52,726 nucleotides of DNA. It comes from Actinocrinis puniceicyclus. Its GTDB lineage: Bacteria > Actinomycetota > Actinomycetes > Streptomycetales > Catenulisporaceae. The stretch is taken from NCBI RefSeq assembly GCF_018283645.1, contig NZ_JAGSXH010000034.1, forward strand, positions 1-52,726, written 5' to 3'. The notes beneath the pieces are model-generated. The model had not been told where the DNA came from. It worked only from the letters and a program-made list of their open reading frames with translations, and made no database searches. Shown here piece after piece: positions 18,887 to 26,564 of this stretch; position 1 is the first letter of the stretch; the number at the start of each line of letters is the position of its first letter. Made by a program: the position numbers and the translations under genes.

Positions 18887-18968
18887 TCGCCGGAACCCGG
18901 CCGGGCCGCGCGTCAGAACGTGTTCGAGAAGTATCGCCGGGGCGGCCCCAAAGGGCCATGATCCAGCG

Positions 18969-19961
18969 TCAGACGGCCTTGATCCAGCCGCGCTCGACTG
19001 CGCGCGCCCCGGCCTGGAAGCGGCTGCGCGCGCCGAGGCGGGCGGTCAGCTCCGCGGTGACGCGGCGGCTGGTGCGCACCGAGACGCCGAGCTTGCGGGC
19101 TATCACGTCGTCGGTCCAGCCCTCGGCCAGCAGGCTGAGCACCGCCTGCTCCTGGCCGGTCAGCCCCTGGCCGTCGCGGTGGCGCTCCTCGCCGACCGGC
19201 TTCGCGGTGTGCCATATCTGCTCGAACAGCGCGCACAGCGCCGCGACCATCCCCGGGCCGCGCTGCACGACCGCGCCGGCCTTGCTGTGCTCCGGGTTGG
19301 TCGGGATCAGCGCCTGCTTGCGGTCGAAGATGACCATGCGCAGCGGCAGAGTCGGCGCGGTGCGCACCTGCCCGCCGGCCTCGGCCAGCCAGCGCAGGTA
19401 GTTCAGCGTCGGCGGGTCGTTGCGGGCGCTGTCGAGGTAGATGGTGCGCATGATCGTGCCGCGGTCCAGCGCCTCCTGGTCCAGCGGCCGGCTGGCCTCC
19501 ATGCTGGCCTCGCTCTGCGCCCCGCCGGTGTTGAAGCCCATCACCTCGGTCAGGCCCGCGTGCGCGCGTTCCTCCAGCCAGGAGCGCACCGCGTCGACGC
19601 CGGCGAGCTGCTCGATGTCGGAATGCTGCCGCGAGGGGTGCAGGTTGGCGTAGTTGGCCACCACCGCGGCGACCGCCGCCCGGCTGGCCGCGATCTGCCG
19701 CTGCTGTTCCAGCACCGCGGCCTCGCGCTGCGCGAGCAGCGAGGACAGGCCGACCTCGGGGCTGACCAGCCGCAGCATGCCGGGATTCTCGTCGGAGGGC
19801 CGCAGCAGGGAGAGCCGGGCCAGTTCGTCCAGCCCCCGGCGGACACGCTCGGTGGAGAACCCCAGGCGTTCCGCCAGAGCGGAGACCCCGATGTGCGGCT
19901 CCGCGAGCATTGTCTTGTAGACGTTCTCCGCGTCGAGACTGACGCCCAGTGCTTCCAGCAT
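18969..19961 (-). CDS. LuxR-type regulator with N-terminal TrmB-like winged helix
   Basis: 330 aa with two DNA-binding regions. Residues about 12-58 (VYKTMLAEPHIGVSALAERL, GFSTERVRRGLDELARLSLL) resemble a TrmB winged helix. Residues 75-105 are Ala/Gln-rich and probably coiled coil. Residues about 120-255 form a sensor-like core (TEVMGFNTGGAQSE, LPLRMVIFDRKQALIPTN). The C-terminus is a LuxR/GerE helix-turn-helix (GLTGQEQAVLSLLAEGWTDD, KLGVSVRTSRRVTAELTARL). It is divergent from the 101-aa small protein, with a perfect palindrome in between. Its core and tail parallel the shorter regulator at 20732-21442 (for example LPLRMVIFDR vs LPYPVIVRDR), so the two are paralogues. Confidence 0.9.
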   Translation of the reverse strand: MLEALGVSLDAENVYKTMLAEPHIGVSALAERLGFSTERVRRGLDELARLSLLRPSDENPGMLRLVSPEVGLSSLLAQREAAVLEQQRQIAASRAAVAAVVANYANLHPSRQHSDIEQLAGVDAVRSWLEERAHAGLTEVMGFNTGGAQSEASMEASRPLDQEALDRGTIMRTIYLDSARNDPPTLNYLRWLAEAGGQVRTAPTLPLRMVIFDRKQALIPTNPEHSKAGAVVQRGPGMVAALCALFEQIWHTAKPVGEERHRDGQGLTGQEQAVLSLLAEGWTDDVIARKLGVSVRTSRRVTAELTARLGARSRFQAGARAVERGWIKAV

Positions 19962-19998
19962 GGCAAGCCCCCAACGATCGGTTGCTCCTCAGTGAAGC

Positions 19999-20014
19999 GT
20001 GCAGGTCCCTGCAC
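19999..20014. promoter_or_regulatory. Perfect 16-bp palindrome between divergent LuxR gene and small ORF
   Basis: GTGCAGG-TC-CCTGCAC at 19999-20014 has perfect 7-bp arms. It lies 37 bp upstream of the LuxR-type start (19961) and 62 bp upstream of the small-protein start (20077). Its size fits a dimeric helix-turn-helix operator. Autoregulation is inferred, not shown. Confidence 0.5.
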
Positions 20015-20076
20015 CGCAAGATTCTGCCACACCGAAATCCTGGCCCGTGGCCTTCGGCTGACGGAACATCGGGAAT

Positions 20077-20382
20077 ATGTATCTCATCAATTCGCGCCTG
20101 ACCGCCGAGGACAGCTGCATTAGCGCCGACGATCTTCGCCGTCTATTGACGGATATCGCGGACCCCGGCGACTGCCTGGAACACCTCTACGCCGAGACCG
20201 ACCCACGCGAGGCGCGCCTGGCGCTGTTCCTGTGCCACCCGGATCTGGCGGCGGCCGAGTCCGCCGCGGCGCAGCTGTGCATGCGGGCCCTCAAGACCTG
20301 CCCCGAGCTGCGTGGATGGTCCATGCAGTACTGCGGGGCCGGGGTGGTGCCGGGGGCGGAGAAGATCCTGCTGGGTGTGTGA
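20077..20382 (+). CDS. Small Cys-containing hypothetical protein
   Basis: 101 aa, not recognised. It has no signal peptide. It carries six Cys (in EDSCISADD, GDCLEH, LFLCHPD, QLCMRALKTCPEL, MQYCGAGV) and ends in a hydrophobic tail (AEKILLGV). The first half is helical with DLRRLLTDIADPGDCLEHLY. It is divergent from the LuxR-type gene and upstream of a secreted-peptide gene and a second LuxR-type gene. The ribosome site is weak (CGGGAAT). Codon use is less extreme at the 5' end and then typical. It could be an accessory or anti-regulator of the neighbouring proteins. That is only inference. Confidence 0.65.
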   Translation: MYLINSRLTAEDSCISADDLRRLLTDIADPGDCLEHLYAETDPREARLALFLCHPDLAAAESAAAQLCMRALKTCPELRGWSMQYCGAGVVPGAEKILLGV

Positions 20383-20388
20383 CACCGG

Positions 20389-20405
20389 GGCAACAGCTTG
20401 TTGCC
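20389..20405. promoter_or_regulatory. Palindrome / short hairpin downstream of the small ORF
   Basis: GGCAACA-GCT-TGTTGCC has perfect 7-bp arms and a 3-nt centre. It sits 7 bp after the stop at 20382 and 162 bp upstream of the secreted-peptide ATG. It may be a terminator (no T-tract) or an operator for the downstream peptide-regulator pair. Confidence 0.45.
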
Positions 20406-20566
20406 ACCGCAGGGTCATGTCAGCGCGCAACGGTGACAGGGGCGGGCGCACTCCGGCAAAATCCTGCCTCGGATAAAGGTTCTTGCGAAGCACCGCGGGC
20501 TTCGAATTACCTACCGTTCCGGCAATTACCACCCTGCGTTTGAAGTTGTGCGAAAGAGGCATTCCC

Positions 20567-20728
20567 ATGAAGCGTGCCACCCGTTCCGCGGGCCTGCTGG
20601 TCGCCGCTGCTCTCCTCTCGGCCGCACCCGCGGTCGCCGTCGCCGCGGCCGTCGACTCGCCCACCGCCGCCCCGGTCGCCGTGACCACCGCCCAGGCGTC
20701 CACGGCCACCAACATCTCCTGGGACTGA
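20567..20728 (+). CDS. Small secreted peptide precursor (53 aa)
   Basis: A short gene with ribosome site AAAGAGG seven bases before ATG 20567. The product has a classic Sec signal: basic MKRATR, hydrophobic GLLVAAALLSAAPAVAVAA, and a likely AxA cleavage near residue 28. This leaves a mature peptide of about 25 residues, VDSPTAAPVAVTTAQAS plus TATNISWD. There is no Cys, so it is not a lanthipeptide, and no modification enzyme is adjacent. The stop is followed three bases later by the ATG of a LuxR-type regulator, so the two are co-translated. A secreted signal sensed by, or controlled by, the regulator is the most interesting reading. It is an inference from gene order and the conserved-looking charged/aromatic C-terminus. 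Confidence 0.7.
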   Translation: MKRATRSAGLLVAAALLSAAPAVAVAAAVDSPTAAPVAVTTAQASTATNISWD

Positions 20729-20731
20729 CCG

Positions 20732-21442
20732 ATGACAGAGACCCTTTCCGCTCCGGTGCGGCTGCACCGCCGCGAACCCGCGACGGCGCGCCGCGTCTGG
20801 AATGACGCCGCGGCCGAACGCTCCGGCCCGGCGCGCGGGGCCGCTGCGCTGCTCGGCGCGGAGCTCGAGGAGCTGACACGGGACGAGTTGATCGCGCTCG
20901 TGCCGGAGCCCTGGCTCTTCGACCGGCTGGTGCCGGCCGGGTTGTTCTCCAAGCTGCTGCGCCAGGGGCTGACCGTGCGGGTGCTGCACGGCCCGGCCCG
21001 GCCCGGGGATCCGGCGCCCTTCCCGGCGCTCACCCGGCTCGGCACGGCCGCGCCGACCACGTTCAGCCTGCCGTACCCGGTGATCGTGCGGGACCGCTCG
21101 GTGCTCTACATGCCGCACCCCGACCCGCGCCACCCGATGGCCGGGCGCCTGGCCCCGCAGCCCCACGTCGTCGCGGCCCGCTCGCTGGCGGTCGCCTTCG
21201 ACCTGGCCTGGGCCGCCGCGTGCGGGCAGCCGCCGAACAGCCCGCCGCCCGGGCAGGTGACCGCCGAGCAGCGGGAGATCCTGCAGGTGCTCAGCAACGG
21301 GGTCACCGACGACCACGCGGCGGCGCAACTGCACATGAGCCGGCGCACCTTCGCCCGCCGGGTGGCCTCGCTGATGGACAGCCTCGGGGCGACCAGCCGG
21401 TTCCAGGTCGGCGTGCAGGCCGCGCGCCGCGGACTGGTCTGA
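20732..21442 (+). CDS. LuxR-type helix-turn-helix regulator lacking the winged-helix domain
   Basis: 236 aa. Residues about 40-160 match the sensor-like core of the larger regulator encoded at 18969-19961: LVPEPWLFDRLVPAGLFSKL, LPYPVIVRDRSVLYMPHPDP and VVAARSLAVAFDLAWAA, compared with LPLRMVIFDRKQALIPTN and VAALCALFEQIWHTA. Residues about 172-236 form the LuxR/GerE helix-turn-helix (VTAEQREILQVLSNGVTDDH, QLHMSRRTFARRVASLMDSL, GATSRFQVGVQAARRGLV). The N-terminal TrmB winged helix of the paralogue is missing. The gene starts 3 bp after the secreted-peptide gene with only a weak ribosome site, so its translation is probably coupled to the peptide. Confidence 0.88.
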   Translation: MTETLSAPVRLHRREPATARRVWNDAAAERSGPARGAAALLGAELEELTRDELIALVPEPWLFDRLVPAGLFSKLLRQGLTVRVLHGPARPGDPAPFPALTRLGTAAPTTFSLPYPVIVRDRSVLYMPHPDPRHPMAGRLAPQPHVVAARSLAVAFDLAWAAACGQPPNSPPPGQVTAEQREILQVLSNGVTDDHAAAQLHMSRRTFARRVASLMDSLGATSRFQVGVQAARRGLV

Positions 21443-21911
21443 CCCGGGCGCCCGGTCCGGCAGCGGGGGACGGATCGGCCGATCTACGACCCTGGCCGCG
21501 TCGCCGGAGCGCTGCTCCCGGCGCCGCCCGGCGCCAGCGCGACCGCATGCCCGAAGTGCGGAAGCCGCGGCACCGCGCCAGGCTCGCCGCTCAGCCGATC
21601 CGTGCCGCGTTTTCGGCACCGTGACGTCGCCCGGCAACCGACGCCGTGCGGTTTACGCAAGCCTCGCCGTTACCTGGAGCGGCGTTGCCCCGCGATGCCG
21701 TGCGGTCATGCCGAAGAAGCACTGGTGCGAAGATGCACTGTCGTGTGAAGAAGCACTGTCGTGTGAAGAAGCACCACAGAGCGAAGCAGGGCATCCCGCG
21801 GTCGACCGACTCGTCCGCGCGGCCGTGCAATCAGGCCGAGCGCCCTCTACGCGCGCCGCTGCGGCACCAGGGCCGGCCCCGCGGTACCCGGCTACCCCCG
21901 CCCCGGCCGGC
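21443..21911. other. 469-bp intergenic stretch without a supported gene
   Basis: Between the short LuxR-type gene and the convergent adenylation-domain fragment. Several frames are open, but none has both a ribosome site and consistent codon bias. GC falls in the middle, where an 18-bp tandem repeat lies. Probable decayed or regulatory DNA. Confidence 0.5.
21735..21770. repeat. Two exact tandem copies of an 18-bp unit
   Basis: GCACTGTCGTGTGAAGAA at 21735-21752 and 21753-21770 is preceded by a diverged copy (GCACTGGTGCGAAGAT) and followed by GCACCA. It is lower in GC than its surroundings. In one plus frame it reads ALSCEE repeated. No gene could be supported. Confidence 0.8.
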
Positions 21912-22658
21912 TCAGCCGTAGCGCCGGGTGGTGTCGAGCAGGCTCAGCACGTTGCGGTGCGAGGCCATGATGGCCGGCGCGGTGCCCGGCCCGGAGGGGT
22001 AGCTGAGGTAGGCCAGGTCGTCGGGCCCGGCGGCCCAGGGGTCGTCCTCGAAGAGCCCTGCGGTCTCCAGATCGGTCAGCATCGCCGGGTCGCAGTCCAC
22101 GATCACCGTGCGCAGCAGCGCCGGGCGGTACGGGCCGCCGGGCAGTTCGATCCCCGCCTGAGCCACGATCACACGCAGCCCTATCTCCTGGCGCATGAGG
22201 TTAAGGCGCTCGGCCGAATAGCTGGGGTCCAGCGGCACGTATGCGCCCCCGGAACGCAGAATGCCGAGCATTCCGATCACCAGCTCTATGGAACTTTCAC
22301 AGCACAGCCCGACCGGATGGCCCCGACGCACACCGGTCAGACGCAACTTCGCCGCCACCGTCCCCGCACGGCTCCACAACTGCCCGTAGGTGAGCTCGTG
22401 GCCGTCGAAGGCCACCGCCACCGCATCGGGGTCGATGCACACCTGTTCGGCGATCAGCTGCGGAATGCTCGCTTCGAGGAGAAGGTCCTCCCAGTCCGGA
22501 CCGGCACACGCGGTCAACAGCGCCCACTCCGCCTCGGGCAGGCTGGACAGTTCGCCGACGGCCTCCTCCTGCGCGCCGTACGGCTTGATCCGCTGCGCGC
22601 GGATCACGCCGACCGGCGGTCCGTCGACGCGGTCGGTGAATCGGATGAACATCCCCAT
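21912..22658 (-). CDS. Truncated, motif-degenerate NRPS adenylation-domain fragment
   Basis: 248 aa. After a linker that looks like the end of a condensation domain (ELSSLPEAEWALLTACAG), the adenylation domain begins (PQLIAEQVCIDPDAVAVAFD). Motif A1 is ELTYGQLWSRAG and A2 is LRSGGAYVPLDPSYSAERL. Motif A3, normally YTSGSTGxPKGV, reads YPSGPGTAPAIMASHRNV, so the nucleotide loop has lost its TGxPKG signature including the conserved Lys. The reading frame stops about 15 residues later. Specificity motifs A4-A10 and any carrier domain are absent. It cannot activate an amino acid in the usual way. It is either a decaying relic of an NRPS cluster or a repurposed A-domain N-subdomain. The clean start and intact codon bias leave the second open. 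Confidence 0.75.
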   Translation of the reverse strand: MGMFIRFTDRVDGPPVGVIRAQRIKPYGAQEEAVGELSSLPEAEWALLTACAGPDWEDLLLEASIPQLIAEQVCIDPDAVAVAFDGHELTYGQLWSRAGTVAAKLRLTGVRRGHPVGLCCESSIELVIGMLGILRSGGAYVPLDPSYSAERLNLMRQEIGLRVIVAQAGIELPGGPYRPALLRTVIVDCDPAMLTDLETAGLFEDDPWAAGPDDLAYLSYPSGPGTAPAIMASHRNVLSLLDTTRRYG

Positions 22659-22875
22659 CCCTCCGCTTGGCTTCCCCGAGTGAACCCGGAACCCGGGAAC
22701 GCGGTGCTCAGGAAGCTAACAGTCCGGGTTCGACCGCTTGCGTTGCGTGGAGGAAAGTGGCAAAAGTGTGCCAGTGACGGCCTCCGGCCGCCCGAACACC
22801 TTGACGGAGCGGTAAGGGGTCTGACGCGTCAGGGCTCTGTGCGGCGCTCGGGCAGGTGGGCGGATCGCCCAGGAC

Positions 22876-23442
22876 TTAGAACAAAGTCGGTTGCAAGGAA
22901 CCTTCAAGGGTGAGCAATCGGCGCTTGGTCTCCAGTCCGCCGCCGAATCCGCCGATGCCCCCGTCGGCCGCGATGACACGGTGGCAGGGCACGACGATCA
23001 CAATCGGGTTGCTGCCCATGACGGTGCCGACGAGCCGGGAGGCGCCCGGTGTGCGGCCCGCCAGCACCGCGAGGTCGCCGTAACCGATGGTTTCGCCGTA
23101 GTGCACCTCGGCGTGCAGGGTCGACAGGATCGCGCGTTGCGCCCCCGAGGTCAGCGACCAGTCCACCGCGATGGTGAAGCTGGTGCGGCGCCCGGCGAAG
23201 TACTCCCCCAGTTCGCGGATGATCGACGCGCCGTGTTCGTGGTCGGACAGCGACGGCGCGCCTTCCGCGGGCGCACCGGGCGCGCACGCCGCGAGGCCGT
23301 CGGCGAAGCGCGCCAGCGAGCCGAAGGTGAGGCGCAGCAGTCCGTGCGGGCCGACCACGGCGCCGAGCGGCCCGACGGGCGAGTCGATGTCGCCCCGGGC
23401 CGAGCCCGCGGGCAGTGGGTGATGCGAACCCGGCGCCGGCAT
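22876..23442 (-). CDS. ogt: Methylated-DNA--protein-cysteine methyltransferase
   Basis: 188 aa suicide DNA-repair protein that removes O6-alkyl groups from guanine. The active-site motif IVIVVPCHRVIAADG is intact, preceded by YGDLAVLAGRTPGASRLVGT (recognition helix with the Arg finger). The N-terminal ribonuclease-like domain starts DIDSPVGPLGAVVG. The length is normal. It lies downstream of the Prim-Pol gene on the same strand with an 84-bp gap, so the two may share a transcript. No Ada-type activator domain is present. Confidence 0.95.
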   Translation of the reverse strand: MPAPGSHHPLPAGSARGDIDSPVGPLGAVVGPHGLLRLTFGSLARFADGLAACAPGAPAEGAPSLSDHEHGASIIRELGEYFAGRRTSFTIAVDWSLTSGAQRAILSTLHAEVHYGETIGYGDLAVLAGRTPGASRLVGTVMGSNPIVIVVPCHRVIAADGGIGGFGGGLETKRRLLTLEGSLQPTLF

Positions 23443-23525
23443 CCGACCGCTCCCTTCTCACGTCCGGGGTCCAGCCTAGGAAGCGGTGCCGACAGCGCCG
23501 ACAGCGGCGACAGTGCCGCTCGGCG

Positions 23526-25019
23526 TCACGCGCCGGGCGGACGGGGCGAGGAGGGTGGTCTCGCTCGGCCGACGCGGGTGCCGCCCTCGCCGCTCACCGT
23601 CGCACGGGCTTCATCCGCGCGGGTTTCGAGTTCCCGCAGCGCCCGGGCGAGCGGTGAGCGCGGACGTTTGCGGCCCGGTGCGCGGCGAGCCGGGCCCGGG
23701 ACCGCGCGCCGGATGGCGGCGGCCGACTGTGACACGGCCGAGCACAGCGCCGCTGCCCGGGCGCGCAGGGCCGCGGTGAAGTCTCCGAGGTCGCCCATGT
23801 CGCGCAGGGCGTCCATGAGGGCGCGTATACGTCTCCAGTCGCTGTTGGAACCCAGGGAAGCGGCGCAAAGTGCCACGGCGTCATACGCCGCGTCCAGTGC
23901 CCGCAGGGAACCGAGCGCCGCGAGGTCGGCCTGGTCGCGGATCGGCTCCGGCTCGGATCGCCACGCGCCGGCCGCGGCCGCGTCGCGAGCGGCGCCGCGA
24001 GGGGTGCCGCGAGGGGTGCCGCGAGGGGTGCCGATCTCCTCGCTCGCCGCGGTGAAAGTGGAAGGCGTCGGCTCGGCCGCGCGATGTTCTCCGGGCCGTC
24101 GCCGCGCCGGGAATCGCGGCCGGGCGGTGCCCGCGTTCAGGCCGGAGGCGAGCGTCGAGGCGCACTCGCGAGCGGGCAGCCCGGCGCGGCGCGCCGCGAG
24201 GAACAGTTCCGCGGCCACGAGGTCGCGGTCGAGCAGCCCGGCCCCGACGAGCCGGCCGAGGGCGTATGCCGTGCGATTGAGGGTGTCGTTGCGCGTGCCG
24301 ACTCTCGCGGCGAGCATTCGTTCGACCTCGTTGTGCAGCGCGGCCGCGCCGTAGGCCGCCGCGGCGGCGCCTGACGTCCGTGCGCCGGCCACATCGGGGC
24401 GGCGGTTCGGTGCGGGAGACGCCGGTGGCTCGGCGGTGCGCGTTCGATAGCTGAGCTCGCGCACGATCCAGTGGGGTACGGGCGCGATCGGCACGCCATC
24501 GGCGATCTCGTAACGCTTGCCGTGGATCTGCGAGCCGGGCGCGACGACGTAACCGCCGGCCGCGCGGGTGTCGATCAGCGGTCCGAGGCGCCCGACCGTG
24601 TTGCGAAGTCGCAGTCCCGCAGGCACACGGAAGTATAGGTGTACACCTCCTGATGGCGTGTGCACGGTGAACGTACGCGGTATCGGCCGTCCTGCTGCCA
24701 GCTCCCTGAGCACCCTCGCGCCGTCGCGTGTCTCTGCGCCGCCGGGCGCGTAAGGCTCCTTCGGCACATCGAGGTCGAGCACGAGCAGCCCGCTCGGCCC
24801 GCACGCTATGCCGATGTTGCCGCCGGCGGGCCAGCCCAGTTCCCGCAACCGCCGCGGGTCGCGCACGGCCGCGCCCTCCCAGTTCTCGCGCAGCGCGGGC
24901 TGCTTGCTGTCCGGGCGCAGCGGGAAGAGCGCGAATCCGCGCTCTGCCAGCGACAGCGCCCAGCGGAGCCGGTCGGCCCCGGAAGACGGCGGCGCCGGGG
25001 ATACCGCGATCGTGGACAT
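23526..25019 (-). CDS. Bifunctional DNA primase/polymerase (Prim-Pol) domain protein
   Basis: 497 aa. The N-terminal part (about 1-190) is the archaeo-eukaryotic primase-like Prim-Pol domain: [20 protein letters not shown], catalytic acidic pair in [11 protein letters not shown], the Ser-Gly-Gly-His motif [14 protein letters not shown], and [20 protein letters not shown]. The middle (about 230-310) matches a primase C-terminal helical module ([20 protein letters not shown]). The tail is low-complexity with three TPRG copies and a helical Ala-rich region. No helicase domain follows. Such proteins occur on actinomycete integrated plasmids but also as lone chromosomal genes. No integrase is near here. 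A LexA-like sequence lies upstream. Confidence 0.9.
   Translation of the reverse strand: MSTIAVSPAPPSSGADRLRWALSLAERGFALFPLRPDSKQPALRENWEGAAVRDPRRLRELGWPAGGNIGIACGPSGLLVLDLDVPKEPYAPGGAETRDGARVLRELAAGRPIPRTFTVHTPSGGVHLYFRVPAGLRLRNTVGRLGPLIDTRAAGGYVVAPGSQIHGKRYEIADGVPIAPVPHWIVRELSYRTRTAEPPASPAPNRRPDVAGARTSGAAAAAYGAAALHNEVERMLAARVGTRNDTLNRTAYALGRLVGAGLLDRDLVAAELFLAARRAGLPARECASTLASGLNAGTARPRFPARRRPGEHRAAEPTPSTFTAASEEIGTPRGTPRGTPRGAARDAAAAGAWRSEPEPIRDQADLAALGSLRALDAAYDAVALCAASLGSNSDWRRIRALMDALRDMGDLGDFTAALRARAAALCSAVSQSAAAIRRAVPGPARRAPGRKRPRSPLARALRELETRADEARATVSGEGGTRVGRARPPSSPRPPGA
23997..24032. repeat. 12-bp tandem repeat x3 inside the Prim-Pol gene
   Basis: GCGAGGGGTGCC is repeated exactly at 23997-24008, 24009-24020 and 24021-24032. 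It encodes successive TPRG units on the minus strand. The 12-bp period keeps the frame, so copy number can vary without inactivating the protein. Confidence 0.9.
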
Positions 25020-25057
25020 GGCCGACCCTCCCGGTGTGGCGTTCGCAAGAATGTTCG

Positions 25058-25073
25058 TCGTACGTATGTTCTA
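25058..25073. promoter_or_regulatory. Near-consensus LexA (SOS) box upstream of Prim-Pol
   Basis: Read toward the Prim-Pol gene the sequence is TAGAACATACGTACGA. The actinobacterial LexA box is GAAC-N4-GTTC, often TCGAAC-N4-GTTCGA. Here the left half is exact (GAAC) and the right half is GTAC, one mismatch. It lies about 40-55 bp upstream of the ATG at 25019 and 56 bp upstream of the divergent dtd gene. Moderate evidence only. Confidence 0.3.
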
Positions 25074-25128
25074 TACCCTTCCGCCGACAGATTCCGCGCT
25101 CGCGCCACGACATGGCACGATCTGCGGC

Positions 25129-25554
25129 ATGCGCGCAGTCGTTCAGCGGGTGACCGAGGCGTCGGTGCTGGTCGAGGGGAAAGTCGTCGGCCGCATCGAC
25201 GAACCCGGGCTGTGCGTGTTGGTCGGTGTCACACACGACGACACGCCGGAACACGCGCGCAGGCTGGCGGCGAAGCTGTGGACGCTGCGGATCCTGCGGG
25301 ATGAGCGGTCGTGCTCGGACATCGACGCGCCGATCCTGTTGGTCTCGCAGTTCACCCTCTACGGAGACGCGCGCAAGGGGCGGCGGCCGACGTGGCAGGC
25401 TGCCGCGCCGGGCCCGGTGGCCGAGCCGCTGGTCGAGGCGACGGCCGCGGCGCTAAGGGGTCTCGGCGCGCGGGTGCAGGAGGGCGTGTTCGGCGCGCAG
25501 ATGAAGGTCTGCCTGGTCAACGACGGACCGGTGACGTTGATCGTCGAGGTCTGA
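25129..25554 (+). CDS. dtd: D-aminoacyl-tRNA deacylase
   Basis: 141 aa from ATG 25129. It removes D-amino acids (and glycine) mischarged on tRNA. It has the start [20 protein letters not shown], the active-site motif [20 protein letters not shown] (SQxxL) and the C-terminal cross-subunit motif [15 protein letters not shown]. The latter supplies the Gly-cisPro element, seen here as GP. Length and motifs are canonical. It is divergent from Prim-Pol and monocistronic. Confidence 0.97.
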   Translation: MRAVVQRVTEASVLVEGKVVGRIDEPGLCVLVGVTHDDTPEHARRLAAKLWTLRILRDERSCSDIDAPILLVSQFTLYGDARKGRRPTWQAAAPGPVAEPLVEATAAALRGLGARVQEGVFGAQMKVCLVNDGPVTLIVEV

Positions 25555-25645
25555 TCTGCCCGGTGCCCCACTCCCGGAACTGATGCGGCGACCTGCTTGG
25601 CGGGCGCCGTCCTCGCGGCTCACCGCGGCGCCGACGAAGCGATGC

Positions 25646-26440
25646 TCAGCCGGCGCCGAGGCGCGCGTGCATCTCCCACACCAGGATCTCGGCGGCCTGC
25701 GTCGCGATGACCCGCTGCCCGTCACCGGCCGTGATGCGGGCGGCGGCCCCGGCGGCGAGCGGGCCGGCGCCTTCCAGGTCGATCGAGCCGCGCGCGACGA
25801 ACAGGTGCAGGTATGGCGCTGCGGGCAGAGCGACCGAACCGCCCGGCTCCAGCCGGGCGGCGTACAGCGCGGCGTCCTTCTGCTTGATCCGGATCGCGGC
25901 CGCGCCGTCGTGCCGGGCCATCCCGGAGGCGACCGGCACCAGGCCGCCGCGCAGCGATTCGTCGCCGATCTCCGACTGCTCGTAGCCGGGGTCGATGCGG
26001 GCTTCGTCGGGCACGACCCACATCTGCACGAAGTGCACCGGCTCGTCGTGCTGCGCGCCTCCGGTCAACCGCCAGCAGTCGTTCTTCTCCGAGTGCAGGA
26101 TGCCGCGGCCCGCGCTCATCCGCTGCGCGAGGCCCGGGTAGATGACGCCGCCGTGTCCCTCAGAGTCCTGATGCACGAGTGCTCCGCGCAGCACCCAGGT
26201 GACGATCTCCATGTCCTCGTGCGGATGGGTCTCGAACCCGGTGCCGGCACGGACCACGTCGTCGTTGTTGACCAGCAGCAGCCCGAAGTGGGTGTCGCGC
26301 GCGTCGTAGTGGCGGCCGAAGGAGAACGAGTGCTTCGAGTCCAGCCACGGGAGCCGGGTGGCGAAACGGTCCTGCGGGCGGCGCAGCTCGAGCGCCGGCT
26401 TCAGGTCCTTCGGTGCCGTCGTGGTCGGAAACGCGGGCAT
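25646..26440 (-). CDS. Pirin family protein
   Basis: 264 aa bicupin. The N-terminal cupin has FGRHYDARDTHFGLLLVNND, then the metal-binding THPHEDMEIVTWVLRGALVHQDSEG and SAGRGILHSEKND, giving three His and one Glu. The C-terminal cupin ends ILVWEMHARLGAG. Its layout matches bacterial YhaK/YhhW-type pirins, some of which have quercetinase activity. It is followed upstream on the same strand by a second, frameshifted pirin gene, with a gap of about 125 bp. Confidence 0.94.
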   Translation of the reverse strand: MPAFPTTTAPKDLKPALELRRPQDRFATRLPWLDSKHSFSFGRHYDARDTHFGLLLVNNDDVVRAGTGFETHPHEDMEIVTWVLRGALVHQDSEGHGGVIYPGLAQRMSAGRGILHSEKNDCWRLTGGAQHDEPVHFVQMWVVPDEARIDPGYEQSEIGDESLRGGLVPVASGMARHDGAAAIRIKQKDAALYAARLEPGGSVALPAAPYLHLFVARGSIDLEGAGPLAAGAAARITAGDGQRVIATQAAEILVWEMHARLGAG

Positions 26441-26564
26441 GGCGGCCTCCTGCTCGTCCTCGCCTCGACCCTACGCCCGCGCCGGGTGGTGCACGACGGC
26501 GGTTCCGATCGAACGCGGCGGTTGCCCGGACGGCGGTCTACCGCGCGATAATCCGGTTGACGGT

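Noticed and set aside
20567-20728. Lanthipeptide or other modified-peptide precursor
   Set aside because: No Cys in the product, no LanM/LanC, radical SAM, YcaO or protease gene adjacent. It has a Sec signal instead of a leader-core layout.
23526-25019. Prim-Pol gene as evidence for an integrated plasmid or prophage
   Set aside because: No integrase, excisionase, tra gene, attachment-site repeat or flanking tRNA is visible nearby. Neighbours are housekeeping genes.
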